From positions 4,650,001 to 4,714,000 of the forward strand of contig CBDFHN010000002.1 in assembly GCA_965247735.1 (NCBI GenBank): DNA of 64,000 nt, given 5' to 3'. Below are positions 35,680 through 43,885 of the stretch, one piece after another. The number at the start of each line of letters is the position of its first letter. The stretch's first letter is position 1. The position numbers and the translations under genes are program-made. The notes under the pieces were generated by a model. It saw only the letters and a list, made by a program, of their open reading frames with translations, did not search any database and had not been told where the DNA came from. This DNA is from JAOXRU01 sp965247735. GTDB taxonomy: Bacteria; Bacteroidota; Bacteroidia; Flavobacteriales; Flavobacteriaceae.

Positions 35680-38532
35680 ATGCCAAAAAGAACATCGCTA
35701 AAATCTATTTTATTGATTGGCTCTGGTCCAATAGTCATTGGTCAAGCCTGTGAATTTGATTATTCAGGAACACAAGCACTAAGATCACTTAGAGAAGATG
35801 GGATTGAAACTATTTTAATAAATAGTAATCCTGCAACGATTATGACGGATCCTACAATGGCGGATCATGTGTATTTGAAGCCTTTAACAACAAAATCTAT
35901 TGTTGAAATATTAAAGAATCACCCAAATATTGATGCTGTATTGCCTACTATGGGAGGGCAAACTGCACTTAACCTTTGTATTGAAGCTGATGAAAAAGGA
36001 ATTTGGAAAGATTTTGGAATAGAGATTATTGGTGTAGATATAGAAGCAATTAATATTACAGAAGATAGAGAGAAGTTTAAAAACTTAATGGCAAAAATTG
36101 GTGTTCCAATGGCGCCACAAGCAACAGCTACCTCTTATTTAAAAGGAAAAGAAATTGCTCAAGAATTTGGTTTTCCTTTAGTAATTAGAGCATCGTTTAC
36201 ACTTGGTGGTGCTGGTGCTTCTTTTGTTTATAAACAAGAAGATTTTGATGATTTACTTAAGAGAGGATTAGAAGTTTCTCCTATTCATGAGGTAATGATT
36301 GATAAAGCCTTAATTGGTTGGAAAGAATACGAATTAGAATTATTAAGAGATAAAAACGATAATGTTGTTATCATTTGTACTATAGAAAATATGGATCCAA
36401 TGGGGATTCATACTGGAGATTCTATCACCGTTGCACCTGCAATGACACTTTCGGATATTACTTTTCAGAAAATGCGTGATATGGCAATTCATATGATGAG
36501 GAGCATTGGTGATTTTGCTGGTGGATGTAATGTTCAGTTTGCAGTTAGTCCTGATGATAAAGAAGATATTATTGCAATAGAGATTAACCCAAGAGTTTCT
36601 AGGTCATCTGCATTGGCTTCTAAAGCTACTGGATATCCAATTGCTAAAGTGGCTTCTAAGCTTGCTATTGGTTATAATTTAGATGAATTAGACAACCAAA
36701 TTACAAAATCTACATCTGCTTTATTTGAGCCTACTTTAGATTATGTAATTGTAAAAATACCACGTTGGAATTTCGATAAATTTGAAGGTTCTGATAGAAC
36801 TTTAGGACTGCAGATGAAATCTGTAGGTGAAGTTATGGGAATAGGACGTTCTTTTCAAGAAGCATTGCATAAGGCCACTCAGTCTTTAGAGATTAAGAGA
36901 AACGGACTTGGTGCTGATGGAAAAGGATATAAAGACTATGATCAGATTATAAGCAAACTTACCTATGCAAGTTGGGACCGTGTTTTTGTAATTTATGATG
37001 CAATACAAATGGGGATTCCATTGAGTAGAATTCATGAGATTACTAAAATAGACATGTGGTTCTTAAAGCAATACGAAGAGTTGGTGGCTTTAGAAAGAGA
37101 GATTTCTACATTTACATTAGATACGTTACCAAAGGGATTATTGTTAGAAGCAAAACAAAAAGGATTTGCAGACAGACAAATAGCCCATATGATAAATTGT
37201 TTTGAAAGCGCAGTTTATGATAAAAGAGATGAGTTAGGTGTAAATAGAATTTTTAAATTGGTAGATACATGTGCTGCAGAGTTTAAAGCAATGACTCCTT
37301 ATTATTATTCTACTTTTGAAGACGAAATTAAATATGCAGATGGTACAGTAACCATTGCTAATGAAAGTGTTGTTACCGATCGTAAGAAAGTGATTGTATT
37401 GGGTTCTGGACCTAATAGAATTGGTCAAGGTATTGAGTTTGATTACTGTTGTGTGCATGGCGTTTTGGCTGCAGCAGAATGTGGTTATGAAACCATTATG
37501 ATTAACTGCAATCCTGAAACAGTATCTACAGATTTTGATACTGCCGATAAGTTGTATTTTGAGCCTGTTTTTTGGGAACATATTTATGATATTATCAGAC
37601 ATGAAAAACCTGAGGGTGTAATTGTGCAGCTAGGCGGGCAAACAGCTCTAAAGCTTGCAGAAAAATTAGAAAAATACGGAGTTAAAATATTAGGAACTAG
37701 CTTTGAAGCTTTGGATTTAGCTGAAGATAGAGGTAGTTTTTCTGATTTGCTAAAACGAAATAATATTCCTTATCCGGATTTTGGTGTAGCAGAAACTGCT
37801 GATGAAGCACTAGAATTGGCAGTAGAATTAAATTATCCAATACTAGTAAGACCTTCTTATGTGCTTGGTGGACAAGGAATGAAAATTGTAATTAATGACG
37901 AGGAGTTAGAGTCTCATGTGGTGGATTTATTGCATGGTATGCCTGGAAACAAATTGTTGTTAGATAATTATTTAGATGGAGCTATAGAAGCAGAAGCGGA
38001 TGCTATTTGTGATGGTAAAGATGTGTATATCATTGGTATAATGGAGCATATAGAACCATGTGGTGTGCATTCAGGAGATTCTAATGCTACGTTGCCACCA
38101 TTTAATCTTGGAGACTTGGTACTACAACAAATAAAAGACCATACCAGAAAGATTGCTTTAGAATTAAAAACGGTTGGATTGATAAATATTCAGTTCGCAA
38201 TTAAAGACGAAAAGGTATATATTATTGAAGCAAACCCAAGAGCATCTAGAACCGTACCTTTTATTGCAAAAGCCTATGGAGAGCCATATGTAAACTATGC
38301 AACTAAAGTAATGCTAGGTGAAAAGAAGGTAAAAGATTTTGATTTTAAACCGCATTTAGACGGATATGCAATTAAGCAACCTGTGTTTTCTTTTGATAAG
38401 TTTCCTAATGTAAATAAGAATTTAGGACCTGAGATGAAAAGTACAGGAGAAAGCATTTTGTTTATAGACGATCTTAAAGATGATACTTTTTATGATTTGT
38501 ATTCCCGAAGAAAAATGTACTTGAGTAAATAG
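35680..38532 (+). CDS. carB: Carbamoyl-phosphate synthase large subunit, form without the allosteric domain
   Basis: 950 residues. Two homologous ATP-grasp halves: the carboxyphosphate half opens with SILLIGSGPIVIGQACEFDY and the carbamoyl half with VIVLGSGPNRIGQGIEFDYC. ATP-grasp loops RASFTLGGAGASFVY and RPSYVLGGQGMKIV, and metal-binding EINPRVSRSSALASKATGYP and EANPRASRTVPFIAKAYG, are intact. It ends shortly after the second half, so the C-terminal methylglyoxal-synthase-like regulatory domain of the E. coli enzyme (about 1070 residues) is missing, as usual in Bacteroidota. Makes carbamoyl phosphate for pyrimidines and arginine; carA is not in this window. Confidence 0.96.
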   Translation: MPKRTSLKSILLIGSGPIVIGQACEFDYSGTQALRSLREDGIETILINSNPATIMTDPTMADHVYLKPLTTKSIVEILKNHPNIDAVLPTMGGQTALNLCIEADEKGIWKDFGIEIIGVDIEAINITEDREKFKNLMAKIGVPMAPQATATSYLKGKEIAQEFGFPLVIRASFTLGGAGASFVYKQEDFDDLLKRGLEVSPIHEVMIDKALIGWKEYELELLRDKNDNVVIICTIENMDPMGIHTGDSITVAPAMTLSDITFQKMRDMAIHMMRSIGDFAGGCNVQFAVSPDDKEDIIAIEINPRVSRSSALASKATGYPIAKVASKLAIGYNLDELDNQITKSTSALFEPTLDYVIVKIPRWNFDKFEGSDRTLGLQMKSVGEVMGIGRSFQEALHKATQSLEIKRNGLGADGKGYKDYDQIISKLTYASWDRVFVIYDAIQMGIPLSRIHEITKIDMWFLKQYEELVALEREISTFTLDTLPKGLLLEAKQKGFADRQIAHMINCFESAVYDKRDELGVNRIFKLVDTCAAEFKAMTPYYYSTFEDEIKYADGTVTIANESVVTDRKKVIVLGSGPNRIGQGIEFDYCCVHGVLAAAECGYETIMINCNPETVSTDFDTADKLYFEPVFWEHIYDIIRHEKPEGVIVQLGGQTALKLAEKLEKYGVKILGTSFEALDLAEDRGSFSDLLKRNNIPYPDFGVAETADEALELAVELNYPILVRPSYVLGGQGMKIVINDEELESHVVDLLHGMPGNKLLLDNYLDGAIEAEADAICDGKDVYIIGIMEHIEPCGVHSGDSNATLPPFNLGDLVLQQIKDHTRKIALELKTVGLINIQFAIKDEKVYIIEANPRASRTVPFIAKAYGEPYVNYATKVMLGEKKVKDFDFKPHLDGYAIKQPVFSFDKFPNVNKNLGPEMKSTGESILFIDDLKDDTFYDLYSRRKMYLSK

Positions 38533-38563
38533 TACAGTTTCTTTATAGAGATATAGTATTGAT

Positions 38564-38600
38564 AATCCCTTAATAATTTATAATTATTAAGGGATTTTTA
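38564..38600 (+). terminator. Intrinsic terminator of carB
   Basis: AATCCCTTAATAATT (38564-38578) and AATTATTAAGGGATT (38582-38596), 3-base loop, then T-rich sequence. Confidence 0.8.
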
Positions 38601-38630
38601 CGTTTATTTGATTGTTGTTATCATAAAAAT

Positions 38631-39173
38631 ATGTTGAAGCAAGGTTCGTTAAATTTTAATCCAGTGTATGTAGATCCATTTTATGGAGGGCTAATGAATG
38701 CTAATTTCGTGCGAGAGGAAATAGTTTCTGATCCAATTATATTTTTGAAATCAGTAAAAAGATTAAGATTAAAATTAGCAAATAAAGAAATTCTAACATT
38801 GCTGAATGATAGTTGGAGACCATCTAAAGTTGGAGCTTGGGTAATTGGTTTATGTAGAATTAATGAGTTGAAAATACACTTAATAGAGTATTTGAATAAT
38901 CAACCTATTTATTGTGAGCATGTGATAATAAATTTAGCATTATTTAACTCCGATGATGGGAACATAGGTATAAACAATTTTTTGTCAAATCAATTGAAGG
39001 TAATTCTAGATTACACCAAAAATGGGGAAGAATATAAAGCTATTGATGTTTTTGAGAGAAATTCTATTTTATGGGCATTTAAAGCTATTGAATACTTAGA
39101 TTTAGTTAATTCTACAAGAAATTATAAGAAACTAATTAATTCGGATATTTGGAATGAGATAAAAAAAGAGTAG
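38631..39173 (+). CDS. DUF6000-family protein
   Basis: 180 residues, no signal or membrane helix. The start PVYVDPFYGGLMNANFVRE and the block DSWRPSKVGAWVIGLCRINE match the DUF6000 family, small helical proteins with unknown role that often occur as isolated accessory genes. Base composition is more AT-rich than the neighbouring carB. Remarkably, after the TAG stop at 39171-39173 the same frame stays open for 41 more codons up to a TAG at 39297, described separately. Nothing links it functionally to carB; an immunity-like role is possible but unsupported. Confidence 0.65.
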   Translation: MLKQGSLNFNPVYVDPFYGGLMNANFVREEIVSDPIIFLKSVKRLRLKLANKEILTLLNDSWRPSKVGAWVIGLCRINELKIHLIEYLNNQPIYCEHVIINLALFNSDDGNIGINNFLSNQLKVILDYTKNGEEYKAIDVFERNSILWAFKAIEYLDLVNSTRNYKKLINSDIWNEIKKE

Positions 39174-39299
39174 TATATAGGTTCAAAATTAAATTTTAGA
39201 TTTCAAAGAGATTATAATGTGTTTCAAAAAGTAGAAAATTGTGATTTGGAATTTGAAGAGATAATGAGAGTGATTAAAAAATCAATAGATGAATATTAG
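39174..39299 (+). pseudogene. In-frame open extension after the DUF6000 stop
   Basis: Directly continuing the frame of the DUF6000 gene, 41 sense codons follow its TAG: they read YIGSKLNFRFQRDYN, then VFQKVENCDLEFEEIMR and VIKKSIDEY, then TAG. The peptide looks like real helical protein rather than translated spacer. Either the gene has acquired a premature stop, the piece is the remnant of another gene, or there is readthrough. An internal ATG (39267) gives only 10 codons. Confidence 0.35.
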
Positions 39300-39326
39300 G
39301 GGTGATTTTTTTTAAATAATTAAAAC

Positions 39327-39776
39327 ATGGAAATATTAAAATCAATAGATAAAGTTTTAGCTGCTTTTGGCAATGTTAGGGCTTTGGAGCGATTACATGT
39401 AGATACTTTCACGGAAGAAAAAATTAAAAATATTTCTGGTGTTAAAATTGCTGAGTCAAGAGATGGTCAGTTATGGGTTAAGTTTCAAGAGTTAAATGAG
39501 TTTTTGTTTATGAATGTGACCATTCTTAGCCATTTGGATTTGAAATCATCAGCTGGAGCAATATTGGTGTTTTTTACTAAGGATTATGAAATAGAAATTG
39601 ATTCCGATGAAAATGATATTGAATCTAGTTTTTCAAATGTTTCTAATACCTGGATTACAGAAATTAGTTTTGTTATTAGTACTAAAGAGAAGGATATAAT
39701 AAAAAGCATAAATTTTGAAGAATTGGAATATCACTTTAGAAGAAAAAAAATACACCTAAGAGCAATAAAAGCGTAG
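39327..39776 (+). CDS. Hypothetical small acidic protein
   Basis: 149 residues, cytoplasmic, not recognised. Visible features: an alpha-helical start MEILKSIDKVLAAFGNVRAL, a central beta region LWVKFQELNEFLFMNVTIL, an acidic stretch EIDSDENDIESSF, and a mixed end FEELEYHFRRKKIHLRAIKA. It follows the DUF6000 gene and its extension by 27 bases and may share its transcript. Size and isolated position are like orphan immunity-type genes of Bacteroidota, but no toxin gene is nearby. Confidence 0.6.
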   Translation: MEILKSIDKVLAAFGNVRALERLHVDTFTEEKIKNISGVKIAESRDGQLWVKFQELNEFLFMNVTILSHLDLKSSAGAILVFFTKDYEIEIDSDENDIESSFSNVSNTWITEISFVISTKEKDIIKSINFEELEYHFRRKKIHLRAIKA

Positions 39777-39813
39777 TGATTAGGGGTTGTGGAATCAAAG
39801 TATACTAAGTTAA

Positions 39814-40518
39814 TCAGTACAAACTATTATACACAAGCCCAGTTATAATAGCAATTCCGAAACTGATGAGTGTGCCAATAAGGATGTATTCGGTAAGTCT
39901 GCGTTGTTTTGCGGCTTTAACATCGCTAAAACGTAGTACAGACTTCGCGGTAATTAAAAAACCTACGGCTTCCCAATGTTGTCCAATAATAAATAGAAAA
40001 ACTAATAAACGTTCTAGTATACCGATGTAACTTCCTGCATTTTTAAGCGATTTGCTTCCTTTTACAATTTTTTTGATGTTCCATTTAGTAAAAAAAGTTT
40101 TAAGGATTATGGAAGTAGGCGTGGTTAAGAAAAAGACACAAGTAACAACTAAAAAGATATCTTGATTAAAAACATGTGCTATAGAACTTAAATTTTGAGT
40201 AGTTAAATACCAGATTAGTACAATCGTGAATAAATGTACTAGTTGATCAATAAAAAAGAGAATTCTTTTGTTTTTTTTGTTTTGAAACGAAACTTTTATA
40301 CCATCAATAATTAGATGAGTTGCTCCAATTAATATTGCCAAGTACCATAAGTTGATATCCCAAAGGAGTAGAAAGACCAGGGCAGCATGAATAATTGCAT
40401 GTAGGTATAACTTGCTTGATTTTAGTTTTTTTTCTTCTTTATCTGCAACCCAACTAGAAGGTTGTAATAAAAAATCTCCTAAGAAATGTGCCAAGAATAA
40501 TTTTACAAGAATAATCAT
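39814..40518 (-). CDS. DUF3307 membrane protein
   Basis: 234 residues with six or seven hydrophobic helices. The start LVKLFLAHFLGDFLLQPSSW is the DUF3307 signature (His and Asp in the first helix), and HAIIHAALVFLLLWD and ATHLIIDGIKV keep further conserved His/Asp residues in the membrane. Such conserved polar residues suggest a membrane metal site or enzyme, but the function is unknown. Overlaps the upstream satD gene by 4 bases, so the two are coupled. Confidence 0.86.
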   Translation of the reverse strand: MIILVKLFLAHFLGDFLLQPSSWVADKEEKKLKSSKLYLHAIIHAALVFLLLWDINLWYLAILIGATHLIIDGIKVSFQNKKNKRILFFIDQLVHLFTIVLIWYLTTQNLSSIAHVFNQDIFLVVTCVFFLTTPTSIILKTFFTKWNIKKIVKGSKSLKNAGSYIGILERLLVFLFIIGQHWEAVGFLITAKSVLRFSDVKAAKQRRLTEYILIGTLISFGIAIITGLVYNSLY

Positions 40519-41141
40519 TTAAGTATGTTTTTTAGTTCGGCGACTTTTACTTTATACATTTCATTTAATGCTACAATTTCGTCATAACTTGCCCTTTTTA
40601 ATCTTGTACTTACGGTGCTCTGTTTGATATTTAATAAAGCTCCCAATTTTTTTTGAGAAAGGCTGTTGTTTTTAAAACTAAGTCCAATAATATCTGCAGC
40701 AAGTGTACTCCAATTGTCCATAGCAATTAATGCTAGTCTAAAATACAGATTTAATTCGGTATTTATTTTTTCTGAAGATGTTTTTATGGCTAAAGATGTT
40801 TTATTCTTTTTGAGCTGTTCTAATGTTTCTCCTGAGGCAATAAAAACAGGCCCATTTGCTTCTGAAATATGTGTAGCATTGTAATTTTTGGTTCCAATGC
40901 CTATAGCCATCCTAACGTCCAATTTTTTTATTTTTTTGATGGCAGCTTTTATAGCAATTACAGCTTCTAGAGCTTTTGAGGCATCTGCAATTTCTAATTG
41001 AAAACTATCACCTCTATAAACTTCCCAATGTTTTGGCGAATTTCCGTACTGACTTAATGCTTCTTTTAAAGCAGAAAGCCATATTTCTGGCGTTTTTGTA
41101 GTTCTGGAGTTAATGATATCTCCTGTAATAATACTTGTCAT
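40515..41141 (-). CDS. satD: SatD-family protein with C-terminal helix-turn-helix
   Basis: 208 residues. Starts MTSIITGDIINSRTTKTPEI, the SatD signature; WEVYRGDSFQLEIAD and MAIGIGTKNYNATHISEANG resemble a nucleotide-cyclase-like or related alpha/beta core. The last 55 residues form a helix-turn-helix (LSQKKLGALLNIKQSTVSTR), so it very likely binds DNA. The upstream region carries a perfect inverted repeat plus a third copy of the same half-site that overlap the promoter, arguing for autoregulation. SatD was named from secretion/acid-tolerance (sat) loci of streptococci; its biochemical role is open. Confidence 0.85.
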   Translation of the reverse strand: MTSIITGDIINSRTTKTPEIWLSALKEALSQYGNSPKHWEVYRGDSFQLEIADASKALEAVIAIKAAIKKIKKLDVRMAIGIGTKNYNATHISEANGPVFIASGETLEQLKKNKTSLAIKTSSEKINTELNLYFRLALIAMDNWSTLAADIIGLSFKNNSLSQKKLGALLNIKQSTVSTRLKRASYDEIVALNEMYKVKVAELKNILK

Positions 41142-41145
41142 ACTA

Positions 41146-41153
41146 CAAATATA
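41146..41153 (-). promoter_or_regulatory. -7 box (TATATTTG on the minus strand) of satD
   Basis: Minus-strand TATATTTG lies 4 bases before the ATG at 41141, implying a leaderless message. Its upstream edge overlaps the left arm of the operator palindrome. Confidence 0.6.
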
Positions 41154-41220
41154 GACAAAAACGTCAATATATCCATATATTGACGTTTTTGTCTATAATC
41201 TAATATATTGACGTTTTTGT
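41151..41220. promoter_or_regulatory. Operator-like inverted and direct repeats upstream of satD
   Basis: ATAGACAAAAACGTCAATATAT (arm 41151-41172; first 20 bases ATAGACAAAAACGTCAATAT) and its exact 22-base reverse complement at 41175-41196 are separated by 2 bases. A third half-site, ATATATTGACGTTTTTGT, repeats at 41203-41220, identical to 41175-41192, 28 bases apart. The array covers the satD promoter and is the expected target of the SatD helix-turn-helix. Confidence 0.75.
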
Positions 41221-41268
41221 GAATATATCGATGAATTGGTATTTGTATGGAATAAAAGGGATTTGCTA

Positions 41269-41814
41269 TTAAAGGGAAATTTTAGCGTTTTGATCTTTTA
41301 GAAGAGTTAAATGTTCTTCAACTTTAAAAGTACTATCATTAAAATCATCTTTTCTAGATTTAGTCTGTTCATATCTTCTTATGCTTCTACTAAAACGTCT
41401 AATACTGTCTTCTGTATTTAGAATAATTCCAGGAATAGGCGCGCTAATTCCACTTTTGTCTTTAGCGACCATAGTAAAGTAAGAAGAATTGCAATGTTTT
41501 ACTGCTCCAGTTTGGATGTTCTCAGATTCAACACGAACACCAACAACCATAGAAGTTCTACCTGTATAATTTATAGAGGCTTTAAGGGTAACTAGTTCTC
41601 CTACTTCAATTGGGTTTAAGAAATCTACTTTGTTTACGGAAGCAGTAACACAGTAGTTACCAGAGTGTTTAGATGCACAAGCAAAAGCAATCTGATCCAT
41701 AAGGTTTAAGATATATCCCCCATGAATTTTACCACTAAAGTTAGAATGATTGGGTAGCATCAATTCGGTAATTGATAATCTGGAGTCAGTAATATTTTTG
41801 AATGTATTTTTCAT
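41269..41814 (-). CDS. Acyl-CoA thioesterase, hotdog fold
   Basis: 181 residues from the ATG at 41814, the likely start because the hotdog domain begins directly after it. HGGYILNLMDQIAFACASKH is the conserved active-site helix of YciA/BFIT-type acyl-CoA thioesterases; CVTASVNKVDFLNPIEVGEL and SMVVGVRVESEN are the paired strands. Hydrolyses acyl-CoA to free acid and CoA in the cytoplasm. The frame extends 31 codons further upstream (to 41907) through the duplicated peptide unit, so a longer form is possible. The C-terminal 45 residues are a basic, Arg-rich tail not needed by the fold. Confidence 0.88.
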   Translation of the reverse strand: MKNTFKNITDSRLSITELMLPNHSNFSGKIHGGYILNLMDQIAFACASKHSGNYCVTASVNKVDFLNPIEVGELVTLKASINYTGRTSMVVGVRVESENIQTGAVKHCNSSYFTMVAKDKSGISAPIPGIILNTEDSIRRFSRSIRRYEQTKSRKDDFNDSTFKVEEHLTLLKDQNAKISL

Positions 41815-41999
41815 GTATCTATATCTATTTTTATTAAATCGGTCACATGGTACATCCTTATTAGTCATCTCCTTGGGTGTAGAATCCTTTGTTAATGGAT
41901 GTTTCATGTGTCTATATTTATTTTATCAAATCGGTCACATGGAACATCCTTATTAGTCACCTTTTTGGGTGTAGAGCCCTTTGTTAATGGATGTTTCAT
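41812..41999 (-). repeat. Tandem duplication of a 95/96-base unit encoding a 31-residue peptide
   Basis: Unit A (41812-41907, 96 bases) and unit B (41905-41999, 95 bases) match over nearly all their length. On the minus strand each starts ATGAAACATCCATTAAC. Differences include both silent and replacement changes and a one-base deletion that shifts the end of unit B into a stop. Confidence 0.85.
41904..41999 (-). CDS. Short upstream ORF, 31 residues, duplicated leader-like peptide
   Basis: Starts MKHPLTKGSTPKKVTNKDV, continues PCDRFDKINIDT, and stops with TGA that overlaps the next ATG as ATGA (41904-41907). The next frame begins with the near-identical MKHPLTKDSTPKEMTNKDV, PCDRFNK and runs in frame into the thioesterase. 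21 of the first 25 residues are shared. The overlapping stop/start is the usual geometry of translational coupling. Function is unknown; options are a leader peptide, a duplicated small protein, or a duplication with no role. Confidence 0.5.
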   Translation of the reverse strand: MKHPLTKGSTPKKVTNKDVPCDRFDKINIDT

Positions 42000-42043
42000 C
42001 GCTGTATATTTTATTGGTTATAAAAAACAGTTATTCTGTAACT

Positions 42044-42415
42044 TTATTGATTTTGTTGTGGGAAAACCATTTTGTCCTCTTCTACTTTGGTAATAAAATA
42101 TCTAGTATCACCAAGCCAGTAGAACGTTTTGTAACGTTCAAAATAGGTGAGTTTTACACGCCTCCCTTGCAAACGTTGCAATTCTTTTATTACCTTTTTT
42201 TCTTTGTCTTCTACAGAAAAGCTAAATAACTGTGCATCAGAAATACCTTGACTAATTTCTCCTTCCCATGTTTTGGAAATAACACCTTTGTGTGTGAATT
42301 TTATAAGAATACCTGCTCTAATACCATCACTATAACTAGCGTAATGGATAAAAGCAAAATAAGCAGAAGTTATTAGTATAATTCCTAGAAGGATGAATGT
42401 TATAATTTTTTTCAT
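42044..42415 (-). CDS. Small membrane-anchored protein of unknown function
   Basis: 123 residues; one N-terminal membrane helix (IITFILLGIILITSAYFAFI), then a small beta-rich domain: YSDGIRAGILIKFTHKG, KTWEGEISQGISDAQLFSFS and YWLGDTRYFITKVEED. Homologues in Flavobacteriia are sometimes labelled 6-phosphogluconate dehydrogenase; nothing of that enzyme is visible. It starts 3 bases after the rmuC stop and so is in one operon with rmuC. Probably anchored in the inner membrane with the domain outside. Confidence 0.72.
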   Translation of the reverse strand: MKKIITFILLGIILITSAYFAFIHYASYSDGIRAGILIKFTHKGVISKTWEGEISQGISDAQLFSFSVEDKEKKVIKELQRLQGRRVKLTYFERYKTFYWLGDTRYFITKVEEDKMVFPQQNQ

Positions 42416-42418
42416 TTG

Positions 42419-43747
42419 TTATGGTTGTAAATCTTGGCTTTCTGCTCTTTTAAGAATGTTTTCTGGAAGCGATTTTTTTGCTTTGGCACCCATTTTTTTT
42501 AATTTTTCGACACTGGTAATTAGATTTCCTCTACCGTCTACCAATTTGTTCATGGCATTAGAATAATCTTTTTTGGCATCGTCTATTTTTTTTCCAATTC
42601 CTGTAAGGTCCTTTACGAGTCCTTCAAATTTATCATAAAGTGCACCTGCTTGTCTAGCAATTTCTAAAGCATTTCGCTGTTGTTTTTCATTATTCCACAT
42701 AGTATCTATGGTTCTTAATGTTGCTAAGAGTGTAGTAGGAGTAACAATAACAATATTTTTTTCAAAAGCTTTGTTATAGAGTGTGTTGTCTTGATTTAAA
42801 GCAATAGCAAAGGCGGGTTCTATAGGAATAAACATTAGCACAAAATCTGGAGATTCTATTTCGTAAAGATCTTCATATTTCTTTTCTGAAAGTTGCTCCA
42901 CGTGTTTTCTTATTGATGCCAAATGTTCTTTAAGGTGTATGTCTCTACTATCAGATTCTTCGTTTACATAACGTTCATAGGCAGTTAATGAAACTTTAGA
43001 ATCGACAATCATTTTTTTGTTGTCAGGAAGGTTGATAATTACATCTGGTAGTACTCTTGAATTGTCTTCCCGAGTAAAGTTTTTCTGTACATCATACTCT
43101 CGTCCTTTTTCTAATCCGCTTTTTTCCAATACGCGTTCCAATACCAATTCTCCCCAATTTCCTTGCATTTTACTGTCTCCTTTTAATGCTTTGGTAAGGT
43201 TTTCTGCTTCTTGGGTAATTTTTAGGTTTTGTTTTTGAAGGGTTTCTAACTGTGTTCTTAAAGCAGAATTGATATTGATATTTTCTTTTTGACTATCGTC
43301 TACTTTCTTTTCAAAGTCCTTTATTTTTTCTTGTAGTGGAGAAAGAATGTTTTTGATGCTTTCTTTGTTTTGCGTAGAGAATTTTTCGCTATTTTTTTCA
43401 AGGATTTTATTGGCAAGGTTTTCAAATTCGATGGTAAATTTTTCTTGAAGTTTTTCTACATCTTCTTTCTGTTCATTGTTTTTTTGCTGTAAGGTATCAA
43501 TATCAGCTTCGTTTCTGGTAATCTGATTTCGAAGTTCTTCTTTTTCTACGCGAAGCCTTTCTTTTGCTGTAGCCTCGCCTTCTAACTGCGTTTTTGCAGC
43601 TTCATAATTTTTTTGCAATTGTAAAATTCGTTCATCTAGCGCACTCTGACTAGATTTGGTTTTGAGTTGCTGGATGTAGTTTCCTAGGAAATAACCAATG
43701 GCAAGGCCTAGTACAATTATGCTTAAGTAGATAAAAATGTCTGACAT
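42419..43747 (-). CDS. rmuC: DNA recombination protein RmuC
   Basis: 442 residues: N-terminal membrane helix (IYLSIIVLGLAIGYFLGNYI), a long coiled coil at about 30-190 (heptads of Glu, Lys and Leu), then the RmuC domain at about 190-400 with MQGNWGELVLERVLEKSGLE, LPDNKKMIVDSKVSLTAYE and FVLMFIPIEPAFAIAL. RmuC limits inversions at short inverted repeats and belongs to the restriction-endonuclease-like fold (DSKVS matches the catalytic strand). Followed by the small membrane protein gene at 42044. Confidence 0.93.
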   Translation of the reverse strand: MSDIFIYLSIIVLGLAIGYFLGNYIQQLKTKSSQSALDERILQLQKNYEAAKTQLEGEATAKERLRVEKEELRNQITRNEADIDTLQQKNNEQKEDVEKLQEKFTIEFENLANKILEKNSEKFSTQNKESIKNILSPLQEKIKDFEKKVDDSQKENININSALRTQLETLQKQNLKITQEAENLTKALKGDSKMQGNWGELVLERVLEKSGLEKGREYDVQKNFTREDNSRVLPDVIINLPDNKKMIVDSKVSLTAYERYVNEESDSRDIHLKEHLASIRKHVEQLSEKKYEDLYEIESPDFVLMFIPIEPAFAIALNQDNTLYNKAFEKNIVIVTPTTLLATLRTIDTMWNNEKQQRNALEIARQAGALYDKFEGLVKDLTGIGKKIDDAKKDYSNAMNKLVDGRGNLITSVEKLKKMGAKAKKSLPENILKRAESQDLQP

Positions 43748-43817
43748 GTTTTTGATGTAGTATTCTTGGTAAAGATAAAATATTGTAGGAACTGTTAATC
43801 TATCTTTTTATTTTTTT

Positions 43818-43885
43818 TAGCCGTGATTGCAATGGCAGCTTTTTGGAGGAACGATAAAAACTATAATGGAAAGCGCGATTAGCTT
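43818..43885. repeat. Structured dispersed element, copy 1 (Flavo-1-like)
   Basis: 68 bases from TAGCCGTGATTGCAATGGCA to GCGCGATTAGCTT. Outer stem AGC-CGTG pairs with CGCG-(AT)-TAGCT; inner hairpin TTTTT (43840-43844) pairs with AAAAA (43856-43860) around GGAGGAACGAT. A second copy is at 61701-61770 with compensatory changes in both stems. Located directly after the btuD stop. Likely the flavobacterial repeat described in Rfam as Flavo-1, named from memory. Confidence 0.65.

Noticed and set aside
42044..42415. 6-phosphogluconate dehydrogenase label used for homologues
   Set aside because: At 123 residues with a membrane helix and no Rossmann fold it cannot be that enzyme.
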